Shown here: positions 49,441 through 61,651 of the stretch, one piece after another
Layout of the letters: every line of letters begins with the position of its first letter
Numbering within the stretch: the stretch's first letter is position 1
NCBI RefSeq assembly: GCF_037975245.1
Contig: NC_092568.1
Span: 1 to 64,000 of the forward strand
Length of the DNA stretch: 64,000 nucleotides
Direction of reading: 5' to 3'
Source of the DNA: Apostichopus japonicus
Lineage: Eukaryota; Echinodermata; Holothuroidea; Aspidochirotida; Stichopodidae
The notes under the pieces: generated by a model
The model's database searches: none
Told to the model about the DNA's origin: nothing
The model's input: the letters and a program-made list of their open reading frames with translations, nothing else
Translations under genes and position numbers: made by a program

Positions 49441-51311
49441 TTGTAGCTATCCATAATGGATGTTTTGATGTACATCTGTGTGCGCTTCACTATGGCTCAA
49501 ATCAGAGTTCCGCCACCCAGCGTTTCATACCTTGTAAAATATGACAGTGAAATTGTGCAGTGTAGGATTGCTTTTTATGATGATTATATCATCAGGCAAA
49601 AGCAGAAAATGTGTGTTCATATGGATCCAATTTATTGAACATACAGTAAAATAATTAAAAATATCTTTATATATTTGTGTGCACATCCAAGTGGAGTAGT
49701 ACATTTTACACTGTAAGTAGTAGTGAATATGATACAATATTACTGAAAATTGGATTTTAATGTTGATTCATCAAAGGGGACTACACAAAGTGAAGTAAAA
49801 GTTAGGGATCACTTTATTCTACCAAAAAAATCTCATTGAAAAGACTGCCTTTAATACTCAACTTGGATCACTGTAGGTCTCTCATAAATTTCTACAATAC
49901 ATGCAGCTCATGTGTAAACACCCAACTCTGCAGCCCCAGAGGTCTTCAAAAATGTATTAATGTGACATACATAACCTTATGGTGGTGAAAAACAGAGACA
50001 AAGAAATGTGTTTTTGGGAATTTGCATAGAAACCTAGGTTTACATGGAAATTGTTATAGGGTACTGAAAAGAAACAAATGAAAAATTTATATTTGTCGAA
50101 CCTGTGATATAGACAAAATCATTTTGATGCAATTAACTTGGGTGTGAAATCCATTTAGCTTGATCTATGGGTTAACACTTTTTTTTAACATAAAGTATTT
50201 GGAGGTTTAAGGAAACAAATTTAGTTCTATTGGAGAAGACAGTTAACTATCACAAAGTTATTTTTAATATAGGGTAAAGGTTTACATCCCTGTGGAGGTT
50301 GATGTTCTGTCTTCATAGCATGGTTATATAGGGACAGTCTGATACTAGTACAATCAAGTATTAGTGTATTACAATAACTACCTGGGTAAATTTCCACAAG
50401 TAGTTTGATAACTAGAAAAAGAGCATGATTTTTGTAACTTCCAGGGACCCCCACATATCAAAATGCAAGAACCAATATTATTGAGTAGAATTGTTTATCC
50501 TAAGAATTAGCTTACTGTTTCTTAAAGAGATTTTAACTACATTTAAGATTGTAAACGGTTTTTTTTTATATGTATTGAATAAACTTTTTAAAGTTTAAGG
50601 TATGTCTTTATAATCGATATTAGCCTTGAGAGTTGAGATTATCTCGATATAAGGGTACAAAGGTTACTGGGTGACAGGTTTGAACTCTTTAAAATTCTGG
50701 ATCAACCAATCAAACTTTTCTCTTAGAATAGTCCTATGATTATGCAATGACAGTTGCTAGGGGCCCTGGCAACACAATTTGGGGGCAATGGTAAATACAA
50801 ATCGTTCAAATCTGCCCATGTGAAGACCACCGTCAGTAACACACCCCATTAATCAGAACAACACTTTAACAGATGCCCAATCTGAGTATTTCTGTCCACC
50901 TGGCATCTTCTTGTTTGCCATCACATCAATCTTAAAGATAACTGCACTAGCTCATTGCCTTTTAACTACCAATCTTCCCCCCTGATGGACACTGTACAGA
51001 GGTAGATAAGGAGAATGTCAACTTGCCACTTCGGTGTTGACATAAGGAGCCAACTACACCTGTGGTTATCCTAGAGCATGTCTTTACAGTATATTTTATC
51101 GCTACTGAGTACATTTGAACAATGGTTCCTTACAATCTTACAAACAGAAATGTGGGGGAGGGGAAGGTGGGGACTCCAATAAAATGGGGCTTTCTTTGAA
51201 TACAGATAGAGTCATCGTCATGGTTATGTGATTTCACATTAACAAAAAGGAGAAAACAAACTATTAAAATTCTTTCGAAACTAACCTGGAGGGGTGTGCA
51301 TCTGCACAGGT

Positions 51312-51398
51312 ACTCTAGCTCCCTCTGTTTGTTTCAAGTTACTGTAGCTCCCTCTGTTTGGGTCATTTTACTGCAGCTCCCTCTATTTGGGTCATTTT
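51312..51398. repeat. 29-bp tandem repeat, 3 copies
   Basis: Three 29-bp units of the form ACTGTAGCTCCCTCTGTTTG plus GGTCATTTT. The first unit is the most diverged. Confidence 0.85.
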
Positions 51399-51497
51399 TT
51401 TTTGTTTTTTGTTTTTTTGTTATTCCTCATCTCATAGAGCAGGAAATTGTAACTAGATAAAAGTATAATTAGAACTTAGTAACTTTCTTGTTTCCTT

Positions 51498-51593
51498 CCT
51501 CCTAACTCCTCTCCCTTCCCCCTCACACCCCTCCTAACTCTTCTCCCTTCCCCCTCCCACCCCTCCTAACTCCTCTCCCTTCCCCCTCGCGCC
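51498..51593. repeat. 32-bp polypyrimidine tandem repeat, 3 copies
   Basis: Three 32-bp units begin CCTCCTAACTC and continue TCTCCCTTCCCCCTC. The strand is almost wholly pyrimidine over about 100 bp, which could form triplex DNA. Confidence 0.85.
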
Positions 51594-54500
51594 CCACCCA
51601 TCTGCCTTTCTCCTGTCACATTTCAAGATCATTCATCCGCTTCTTGAAATTTAATTTTGTAATTTGCAGTGATAAACAGAATTATTATTAATCAATAAAG
51701 GTCAAACCACTTCAGGAAAAGTCTTATCAAGATAATGATATTAAAATTGTAAATTTGCAAAAAGAGAAAAATGTTAAAGTTCAACCACCATTGGTCTTTT
51801 AACAAATGGGATATTTTCCAAATTTGTATTAATTATTCTTATCCTATTATCAACTGAATTGTTCTTGACCATAGTCAAGTCAATATCTCTGTTTAAGAGA
51901 TTTCAAACGTGAACAGTGCAAAATGTTTTGTTGTCTTATCCTAAACGATGCAAAAAAGCAGCCATGAAATTAAGCCCTAGAAATACCAATTGATGCATTC
52001 CTTGTCCGGTCTTCCATTTCTCACCTGTTGTAGCATTCCATCCATATTTACCTGCCGCACCGTACCCCGTAAATCATGAAGTATAATTTATTTTATTGTG
52101 CTTACCAAACAACTGGAGTTAAATTTGCAATGCAAATGACTTATTAAAGAGTCTTGGCTATTTACTGAAGTAGCCACAAGCCGCCCCTCTTTATTGTCCC
52201 TATACTTTGAGTCACCTTGTTTAGCGATCTGTTACCCGGTAGTCTTCAGATCTTGGGGATCTGTTTTAAAAAAGGTTAGATCCATGTCTCCACAGGGTGC
52301 AGTCTTTGTTAGACTTAGAAATTGGAAAGACACTGTCCAGTCTTAGAAGTTTATCCTCTCAGAGCTTCAAGAAACACAGAGAAATAAACAGTAAGTAGAA
52401 GAAAGAAAAAAAGATTGAAATACTGTTAACTCTAAGTCAAAAGAGGGAAAATAGTAAAACAAAACCTATGTGAAAATTAAACTTTAAGGGCACTGCTATG
52501 TATTGTTTACAATTTAAATCTATATATGGTAGTTGTTATCATTCTAATTGTTATATCGTTGCTATTGTTTTGTTTTTTTTTGTATCTTTTTACATTTTGC
52601 ATTTACTTTGTCTCTACTGTCTGTGGCCAATCTAGAAAGTCAAGAGAATTCAAAAGTTCAAAACGATTTCAGTTACGTCAACCTTTTCTTTAGTATTTCA
52701 TATTTTAATATAATATGTTGAGAAACCACCCGAAAGGCAAGGAATATCATTGTTTACATCATGATTAGAATTTATATGTACAGTAATGCAATGCTACACA
52801 TGTGACATAACCCCCCTTCCCCCCACCCTTCATCCTCCCCACCCACAGTCATTAAAATATTTGAAAGGAGTACTCTATGTCAAGTAGATTGTTTTTCTTT
52901 TCATTCGTTTTTGTACTTGAAAAACAAAACAAAATAAAATTCCTCATAAAAGAGCTCTCCAAACAGTGATTGATAATCATTGAATATGTGAAGCATTTAC
53001 AAACTGACCTATGAAGGGTTTCTTTTGTTACTTTACTCATTGCATGAAGTATGAAATTTGCAACACTATCATTTATAAGCTTTGTATCAAATCAAACACT
53101 TGTTTCACTGTTTCTTTTTCTATTCTTTAGAATTTTCAATAACTCCCCTCTCATAAATTTCAAACCAATTTGACTGATGGCAGCTCATCTAGATTAACAA
53201 TTTTGAGTTTAAAATCTATTTATTCTATTCCGACGACAGAATATTTCATTTCACCTTTTAACATTTGCAAACCGCTTCTAGCTTTGTGAAGGGTTCCCCT
53301 AGTGACTTATTTTCAAAGCTCTTTGAGTTCTTTTGTTAAAAGTTTGTTCAGCCTGAGCCAGTTAAAAGACTAGTCATGGCACTTGTTGAGAGGTCAAACT
53401 TGGAAAAAAAGGGGTCCAATTTTGATACACATCGCTCTTCTACATACTTATGATGCTACTCAGAGTTTGGAATAGGGCACTTTGGTGTATGAAATGGGCA
53501 CTTTAAAGTTGAGAGGAACTTGGGATAACCTATTAACAACTGCCAGGGCCGATACTTGCCATTATTAAACCAGCATGACGAAAATGAAAATGAAAATTGT
53601 ATTCTCACCATATTTTGTTGATCAGAGTTGGAAAGTTTTCTTACAAAATATTATGTAGGAACTTTTGTCCTACCCTCACCTTTCTGCAATTTGTCCTCTC
53701 AGTTTTAATATAAAATTCTCCTTATAGTCAAGCCATATCAATTTATAATTTAGCTCCCATATTGCAGTGTGCCCATCATTTCGTATGTTATATATCATTT
53801 GAAATGATAATTACTTGTTAATGAAATGTAAGGTAAAGTACGTTTTATCAATGTCTCCTTTTTATGCAATTTTTGTGTAAATGTGTAATTTAAAACTTCT
53901 TTTACAAATGGTTTTATGTCAGAGGATTGTTTTAGTCATGTATCCCGTATAAACAATTGCAGATAAATTTGATACTTAAAGTAACCACAACCTCCTGTCA
54001 AACTGTTGTATATTGGTACCATATGCTAGTTTGACCAAGCCTTCACTCACCATTACTATCCACTTCTTCATTCTCTACCTTGCCTCCAACTTCTCCAACT
54101 TGCCCATCTCTTCAACCTTGTTTTTATCTCTGTCCTTTCTGTGATCTCTCAATTCCAGTACCTTTTCCCTTTGCCATTTTCCACCTCTCCCTCCTATCCT
54201 GTCCCACCCACCCTACCCCAAAAACATCCCTTAACTAAAACAAATGTCCCCCACCCCTCTTTCAGCCCTGGTTGCTGCCCTTGATCAATGCCCTTCTTTC
54301 TTTCTTTCTTTCATACAGTTAATTTTCAATCAGCTATAGGATATTACTCGCCAATGAAAGAATAAAATGACCTTTTCGGAAAAAAAAAATTATAAAACAA
54401 GTACTGTAACCACAGATTATAATTTCCACTGGTACAGCCTTGTATTGATAAAAAAAAACAAGACAGATTAGAATAAACATTAATACTTGAACTCCACCCA

Positions 54501-54952
54501 AGAGAATCAGTCCTTCTTCAGATGTAAACAGAATTTAGTTTAAACCATACCCTTCAACTTTAACATATCCACTCTTGCATGGCAACTCTTCACATCCCAG
54601 TATACAGGTTGTGCAAGACTAAATTCTTTAACACTTGAAACTAGTCATTCCAAGTCAGCATATTTAGCCCTCATTGGAAACAAAGTTTGCCCAATCTTTG
54701 TCTTTTGAAGTGGTTCCTTTGGAAACTTTTTTACTCTTTTGACACTCGTCCAAATAGCCGAACGGCCCGATACCTGACTCACGATATAACCACAGATATT
54801 TACTCACTTCTTAAGTCAAATGCAATTTAGGCAAAAGAAAAGAGAATTGATGGCATTGCCAGTCTCAAATTGCTCCATGTTTGAAGTAAAATATGTTTCA
54901 TAATCTGTAGAGGAATTGATATATATTTTTATATCTCTAACAATTGCTGCAG

Positions 54953-55059
54953 GTTTAATCAACGATTTTGGAGGTCATTTTCAAGCTGGTTACAAACATC
55001 ACAGAGGAGTTTGATTCAAAACAGGAGAGGGACACTAAGAAGATTTCATTTCCAAAGAA
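54953..55059 (+). other. Candidate spliced exon of an unknown transcript
   Basis: A strong acceptor (pyrimidine-rich, then TTGCTGCAG) and a consensus GTAAGT donor bound 107 nt. One frame is open throughout, giving a basic peptide (RFWRSFSSWLQ, then RRGTLRRFHF). No family is recognised. It may belong to a non-coding RNA or a leader of the downstream OST-alpha gene. Confidence 0.25.
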
Positions 55060-57410
55060 GTAAGTTAACTTGATTTGAAAACTTTTCTGAAGTTTCTATT
55101 AAACTAAGCATCTGTAGCGAGACGTTTGACGGATACCTATACTGTAGATATCCCAGTAATGTTGGGGTTAAAGCTAAAACAGAGTTTTTGCTATCATTTC
55201 AGTTCACACATATAAGCATAAGCAAACCTCCATATCATCCCCCCCCCCCATATTTCCTCCCCCTTGTCCAACCTCTTATATGGAATTTCACTTTGCAACT
55301 CCACACTTTACATTATTTCATAACTATATTTCATTCTAATATGCTAAGTTGAATATTAATTTCATCAGTACATCAAAGTTTTCTTCATGCCAGTCCATTT
55401 CCATACCAGCTCCAACCTGCCCCCCCCCCCCTGCCCTCACACACACTTTTGCCTATCCATCATATTGCTGCAGCACAGGAAACATCCATTAAAAGACTGC
55501 TCAAAGCAGACTTCAGTCTTATCTCGGTTAAGGTGACTAGGGGAGTTTACGTTACCACGAAACCACAGCACAAACTTTTCCCTAAACTACTTTCATTCAC
55601 TCTATTCCCAAGAAACCAGATTCAGGTAATTATCCCCATTGTTCCGCAGCCTGTGATTATATTTTAACCACCACACCTTCATTATCAATGTTCCTTTTTT
55701 TTTGCTTTTTTCTTTTCTTTTTTCTTCTCATGTGAAGCAGAACTGTTTGTTTAGTGGCTCATCCTATAAATCACCTCCTCATGATCTATAGGCCCTTTAA
55801 ACTCCCAGTTTTGCTCACCTGTTTTCCCAAATGTGACCCCTAACTTTCCCATAATAAATTTGACTTCCTGCCACACTGTTAATTTGAATCTCTTTATTTT
55901 GTACCTGGAATTCAAATATACTGATAAAGGTAGAACATTCAGCTTTTTGTTCCCTCCTTTTTTTCAACTTGAAACGGGGATTTTTTTTCTTTCTACCCTG
56001 CCATTGTGAGTTATTAAAGGTGCACTCTAAACTTAATCAACCAATGGAGTTACCTTTCAAAAGAATGAAGAAAAGTTAAATTAAATGGTTTAATTTAAAG
56101 CTACTTTCTAGGAGTGACATTTGGATTGAAGTATGTGGGTGTGGAAGTTTGGGGACCGAGGGAAGGGGGTGGCGGCAATTTAAACTATCGACATTAACTG
56201 ATAGGTAAAAACTACTAAAAGTTACAAATGAGTTGCAGTGAGAAGAGTTGGGGAGTGGGCGGAAGGGAGCCTTTAAAGTTGTTGACATTTATTGGCAATT
56301 AAATTTACTAGTTCTGAACTGCTCACTCTGCTCAAAGTATATGCATGGCAAAGTTGTGTGAATTTTACTGACCTTGTCAACTTAAACATTTTAAAAATAA
56401 AATGGGACACCTCCACCCCTTGCTCATGTCCCTTTCCTTTTGAAATATTTTACATTCAATGTTTCCCTGTGTATGATTTTCTACCTGCCTCCCCCTCCCC
56501 ACTGCCCCTCCTCCCCTGCCCCCCCCCCCCGCCAAAGGCTTCCTTGCCTTTTCAGCCGTATTCCTTGTTCCTCCTATCCCATGTACAGATTTGAAGTCGG
56601 ACCTTTATTGCTACCCTCAGATCTTCTTGAGAATCTCAAGTTTTAAGTGTCAAGAAAGGAAAAGTAGCAACTGTACAAACTGACTTTTTTTCTACAAGAT
56701 ATTTGATTTCCTAGACCTGAGCAAAATATGAGCTACAATTTTGTTGTTTCTATTTTTATTATTAAGTTTTTATTATTCTTACAGCAAAGGAATTCATCCA
56801 TGCTCAGAGAATTCAGAGTAATTGACATTACTGTGTCTCTTTTCCAGGAGTTACTCCTCCAACTTCCTGTTTTGTTACCAACCAATAAAACCAATTTGCT
56901 TTGTTATGGCTATAAATTCCAGATCCCCCCCCCCCGGCCTCCCTTCTCTGTCTGAACCATTGTTATTGAATTATTGCATTGATTTGTTTGTCGTCCCCGT
57001 CAACAATGCTTATAAGACCTTTTGTTATTAACCATCAAAAAATGATATGATTAACATGAAGCATATCAATCAATCAATCGATGGATCCGGTGGCTGGCTG
57101 AGGTGGATTCATTTTTCAGAAGAATCGTTTATCAGGAAAGACAAACTAACAGAGCGAGGGATAAAAAGGCTCGGTGTCCCTATCAAATAGCTCAGTACAG
57201 TTTTAAATTGTCTGCAAGAAGTGCAGAAAAAGACACTCTGAGAGCCATTCCAACAATTATTTGCAATTTAAAACAGTTATATTCGTTTTTATTTACGAGA
57301 GAGAGAGGTTTTATCTGAAGAATCATCAATATGTATGGTGAGTTTATAAGAAAGATTCAGTAATTCATGTCTTGCTGCAAAAGTGCTCAATACATAGAAG
57401 TAGAGCAAGT
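55060..57410. other. Intergenic, C-tract-rich, no gene supported
   Basis: Long C runs lie at about 55241, 55421, 56519 and 56926. A possible small exon follows GCTGCAG at 55474, ending near a GTGACT at 55533. A 72-codon open frame at 57103-57318 is rich in Arg/Lys but unrecognised. Confidence 0.3.
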
Positions 57411-57412
57411 AT

Positions 57413-57677
57413 ATAATATAGTGTATACATACGGTAACTTACAGGCATGTTCTTACTCAAGTTTTACGCCTGTATGGCGATCATCATCAGCCAACTGGAC
57501 GCAAACGATCGTCTGACCTTACTTCTTCCTAACAAAGAAACAGCTCATATCAAAGTATCGCCATGATAATTAACAGACCACCCGGGCCGTGCTACCAAGA
57601 AATAGGGTCACATTATCGTTCGCGTCCAGTTTTCTGATGATCATGATGTAAGTTACCGTATACGTATACTATATTAT
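57413..57677. mobile_element. Foldback (long inverted repeat) element
   Basis: The left arm begins ATAATATAGTGTATACATAC and continues GGTAACTTACA; the right arm read on the other strand begins ATAATATAGTATACGTATAC and continues GGTAACTTACA. Both arms then share a GATCATCA block and AACTGGACGC(A/G)AACGAT. The left arm carries about 35 extra bases. The centre is unique and non-coding. The structure suits a non-autonomous DNA transposon; no target duplication is certain. Confidence 0.65.
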
Positions 57678-57679
57678 GG

Positions 57680-60130
57680 TGATTTTATATATATTTTAAT
57701 ATTAATTGTGTATTTTTGTATTAATTGTGTAATTTAGACATAAACTGTATAATAGCAATAAGGCATGTTTATTGTCTGTGATGCAAAATTGGCAGAATCA
57801 TTTTTTTTTTGTGTTAAACTATGTATTACCCCACTGCTCATTTATTTAAAAGTCATTTGTGGTAAAAGTTATCAAAGAAGGGACATCTCTTTCTCAGCAA
57901 TAGGTTTGTTGTCAAAAGCAGATGGCCATTTGAGGATCATCAACCCCTCCCCCCCCCCATTTCTGTTCTATACAGGAGCCATTGTATTTTAAGAGTGATT
58001 AAGTCGATAGCATTTGACCATGCGATGCAAAATTTGCAAAATAATTTTTCTTGGTTTTTCTATTAATGTCATAATGTTATGTTGACATTCTTGACAAAAG
58101 TTTAGCACTGTTTACAAAAACAAAGACAAACTCGGTAGTATGTTCACAGCATAGGTACCGTGTGCCGAGTCTACCCTACTGTGCATAAGAATAACACTAG
58201 GCTGCACATGCGATAGAAACCGTTGTGGAAAACTTCTGATCAAATTTGCAACCATGTAAGACTGACTTAATTACTTGGTTTATGATCGCACGGTATACTT
58301 ATGAACACAAATGATTGTTACAAAATTTTATGATTACCTTGTAGATAACTTTGTGAAACATGTATAAAACCTTCTTTTTTTTCATTTTTGAGGTTTTGAT
58401 GGTCATTTGTGGCCAATTTAGCAATAGCTACATATTTAAGCATGCTAATTATGATATAGATCCTATAACTCAGTAACATTTATATACAAAGAACTTGCGC
58501 GAAGATGGCATGACTTACTGTACCATGACATTAGTAATGTTGTCTACCCATAATCATAGTGTCTTCCCTTATCTTGACTTTTATCTGCAAACACCTAGAT
58601 ACTAAGCGACTCTCCTAAAAGTGCATCTCTCATTCCAGTTTGTTTATTAATCGTATCTCATTGTCTTTGACAGTTTTTATGGTAGTGATTTATGACTTAT
58701 TGTACACATGATAAGTGCCTTGTAAGCACTTAAAAGATAGATATGACCCCATATTATGTACTTTCTTACCAATCTTCATCCCCCCCCCCCCCCAATGTAT
58801 TGCATTTATGATTTGCTTTAGATCTATTTATACATTGTATCGAAGTCGCACTCAAGAACTCGTTAGCAGCGGCTCGTATATTTTCATTAGGCAGGGAATC
58901 TTACGAGGCTGACCAATAGGAATTTTTTCTCCTCGTAAAATTTATTGCCCTGATTCAGTGAGATTTCAGTTTCTCTATGCTGGTCAAGCTTTTGTTTTTC
59001 TCATTTCTATTTGTATTGAATAAGTTAGCAATTGATAAACCTTTTCAAATATTATATACCCTAGATATTTTAAGAAACAATTATAAAACAAAAGGAGCCA
59101 TTATTAACACGCCTCTGTTCCAAATAGTACTTCATTTACCCTTATTAATTAATTTATGATCCGTGGGATGATAAGGGGGGTAATGAACTATTTTATCTGG
59201 TATGAAATGAATGCAGTAAGAATCATTCTGAATGTAAACTTAAGTATCAGGAGAAACCCAAAACAGGATATTTGAAGATCTATGGTGCAAAAGCACTAAT
59301 ACATTATTGATCTCTTGTTATCAGGGCAAGTGTAAGTTTTATGTTCTATATTAAAACCTTGTTGGTTGTCCACAAAATAAACTACAAGTTTTTTTTTCTC
59401 TCAATAAAGTCTAAATAAGTGGTAAAATGGATTCAATGTGTCCATGATGTTTGTTTGAAAAGTTAACTGTAGGTCTTCCTTTAATACATAGGTACGATGC
59501 ATCTGTATTTAAAGGTCTACGGCACTTTTAAAACATTCTGAGGCAATCTAGTCTAATATACCCAACCAATATTTTGGCAATTGAAGGTGTCTGCAAAATT
59601 GTGAGGAAAACTTTGATACAGTACTGCATTAAGTTGCAACAGTAGTGCGTTTTTTTTGGGATTGGGGGTGGGGGGGCTTGTGTTTTGGGTAGAAATTGCT
59701 TTGCTTACTGGGTTTATTCTTAAGATATTTAATTTCTAGAATCCACTTGTTTAGATGATTGCCAGTATTGATTGAGTGCTTCTCGAACATACAGTTGTCT
59801 GAAACTCGTAAAAGTTTACAAAAAGGACTTTTTCTAAAAATTCTAACAACTTCTCACCCTCCAAATCATTCCCATATATTCAGAAAACTATTCCCATGTA
59901 TTCGGAAAAATTATTTATATTCAAGGACATTTATGTCTTAGTGAAGGGAGATGCATCGAGGATGGCAGTTAATTCTCTTTTAATGTTGCCAGAACAAGAG
60001 TGACCGCATATATTTGAATTTTTCTAGCATATTAGCTAGGGACACTATATACTTACTACTTTTGAAGGTTTGTCCTCTGTCAGCCATATCACTATATTCT
60101 GTCAGTAAACTCACATTGGCACTAATTGGC
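57680..60130. other. Intergenic or 5' region of OST-alpha, no exon supported
   Basis: A frame at 58977 begins with a hydrophobic, signal-like stretch (MLVKLLFFSFLFVL) but has no convincing donor. C runs are at about 57948 and 58780. Nothing else is supported. Confidence 0.3.
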
Positions 60131-60885
60131 GCTTACTGTATATATATAGGGAATAACCTAATTATAAACCCATGTTTCACTAATACTGTACATATGGGTA
60201 ATAACCTAATACCCATGTTTCACTTACTGTACATATGAGTAATAACCTAATACCCATGTTTCACTAATACTGTACATATGGGTAATAACCTAATACCCAT
60301 GTTTCACTTACTGTACATATGAGTAATAACCTAAAACCCATGTTTCACTAATACTGTACATATGGGTAATAACCTAATACCCATGTTTCACTTACTGTAC
60401 ATATGAGTAATAACCTAAAACCCATGTTTCACTAATACTGTACATATGGGTAATAACATAATACCCATGTTTCACTCATACTGTACATATGGGTAATAAC
60501 CTAATACCCATGTTTCACTTACTGTACATATGGGTAATAACCTAAAACCCATGTTTCACTAATACTGTACATATGGGTAATAACCTAATACCCATGTTTC
60601 ACTCATACTGTACATATGGGTAATAACCTAATACCCATGTTTCACTTACTGTACATATGGGTAATAACCTAAAACCCATGTTTCACTAATACTGTACATA
60701 TGGGTAATAACCTAGTTTCACTTACTGTATGGGTAATAACCTTAGAGTAGCCATGTCTCGTTAACTGTACATATGGGTAATAACCCAAAACACATGTTGG
60801 CCTACTGTACATATGGGTAATATGCTAATACCCATATTTCACTTACTGTACATATGGGTAAAGTAACCTTAGAATACCCATGTGT
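60130..60885. repeat. 41/43-bp minisatellite with an internal dyad, about 18 copies
   Basis: The unit is TACTGTACATATGGGTAATA then ACCTAATACCCATGTTTCACT (41 bp), often followed by AA or CA before the next TACTG (43 bp). The two lengths alternate in much of the array, so the amplified unit is about 84 bp. Each unit holds ATGGGTA and TACCCAT as an inverted repeat. Copies at the right edge are more diverged and truncated. Confidence 0.92.
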
Positions 60886-60889
60886 CCTG

Positions 60890-61489
60890 CTTCCATGGTA
60901 CCTTCACTGCTTTCATCACCCATTTACCTTCACACCATTTTAATTGTGTGTCTCTCCTGTAAAAAACACGCAGCAAAAGAATCAATTTTACTTCTATTTT
61001 CTTTTCCCATGTCACAGATGGTAATAACCCTTGATGGTAATTAACTCTAAGATATATGTATGATGTTTTATTCCCTCATCATGAAGGATACAATGGTTGG
61101 TGAAAGGTTAATTTATAATGCACCATTGCACATTCTTTGAGGTCACGAGCGAGTCCCCGGGTGCCGGCCCAGACAAAAGTGCGAAAACAGTGACAACTGG
61201 CTGTTTCATCTACGGCATTTCACAGCCCTAAGGGATAATTTGAGATGTGATAAGATAGATGTTGATCAGGAAATATTAATCTGTCACTAGCTCTGCGAAG
61301 CACATCCTGGTAAATTGAATCGGCACTGGCTAACGTATTACTATTACACAATACTGCGCACTTAATACCTGCTATAGACTACTAGAAGGTTAACTACTCT
61401 AAAGCACAAATGATGGAACTTTCAGTGCAACTTGAATTTAATAGTGAATCTTTTCACAACTCTGGTGTTCTTGTTTAATTTCGATTCAG
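60890..61489. other. Upstream of the first visible OST-alpha exon
   Basis: This contains no clear exon. The upstream coding exon of OST-alpha must end in phase 1 and was not found. Confidence 0.3.
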
Positions 61490-61651
61490 TCACTCCTTCT
61501 ACGAAGATAAGGAGTACGATAGTCGTGGAAGCTGCGGCAGGCATCCTTGCAACAAATAATCCAGATATTCGAGAGGTTTATCCAGCAGAAATAGTCAAGA
61601 TGTCTACCAATTGCAGCGAGACGTCCCTGTCTATGAGTGACCTCTTTGAAG
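61490..61651 (+). CDS. OST-alpha exon, extracellular N-terminal region
   Basis: The acceptor is TTTCGATTCAG. The exon reads TPSTKIRSTIVVEAAAG and on to NCSETSLSMSDLFE, then GTGAGA, phase 1 at both ends. No ATG in frame explains the start, so an earlier exon is needed. Confidence 0.65.

Larger units (their letters stand above)
49445..54950. other. Intergenic, no gene supported
   Basis: Apart from the tandem repeats listed separately, I see AT-rich sequence with no exon bounded by good splice sites and no protein similarity. Confidence 0.35.

Noticed and set aside
56292-56646. Pro-rich open frames in two plus-strand frames
   Set aside because: Prolines come from C-rich low-complexity DNA; no splice support.
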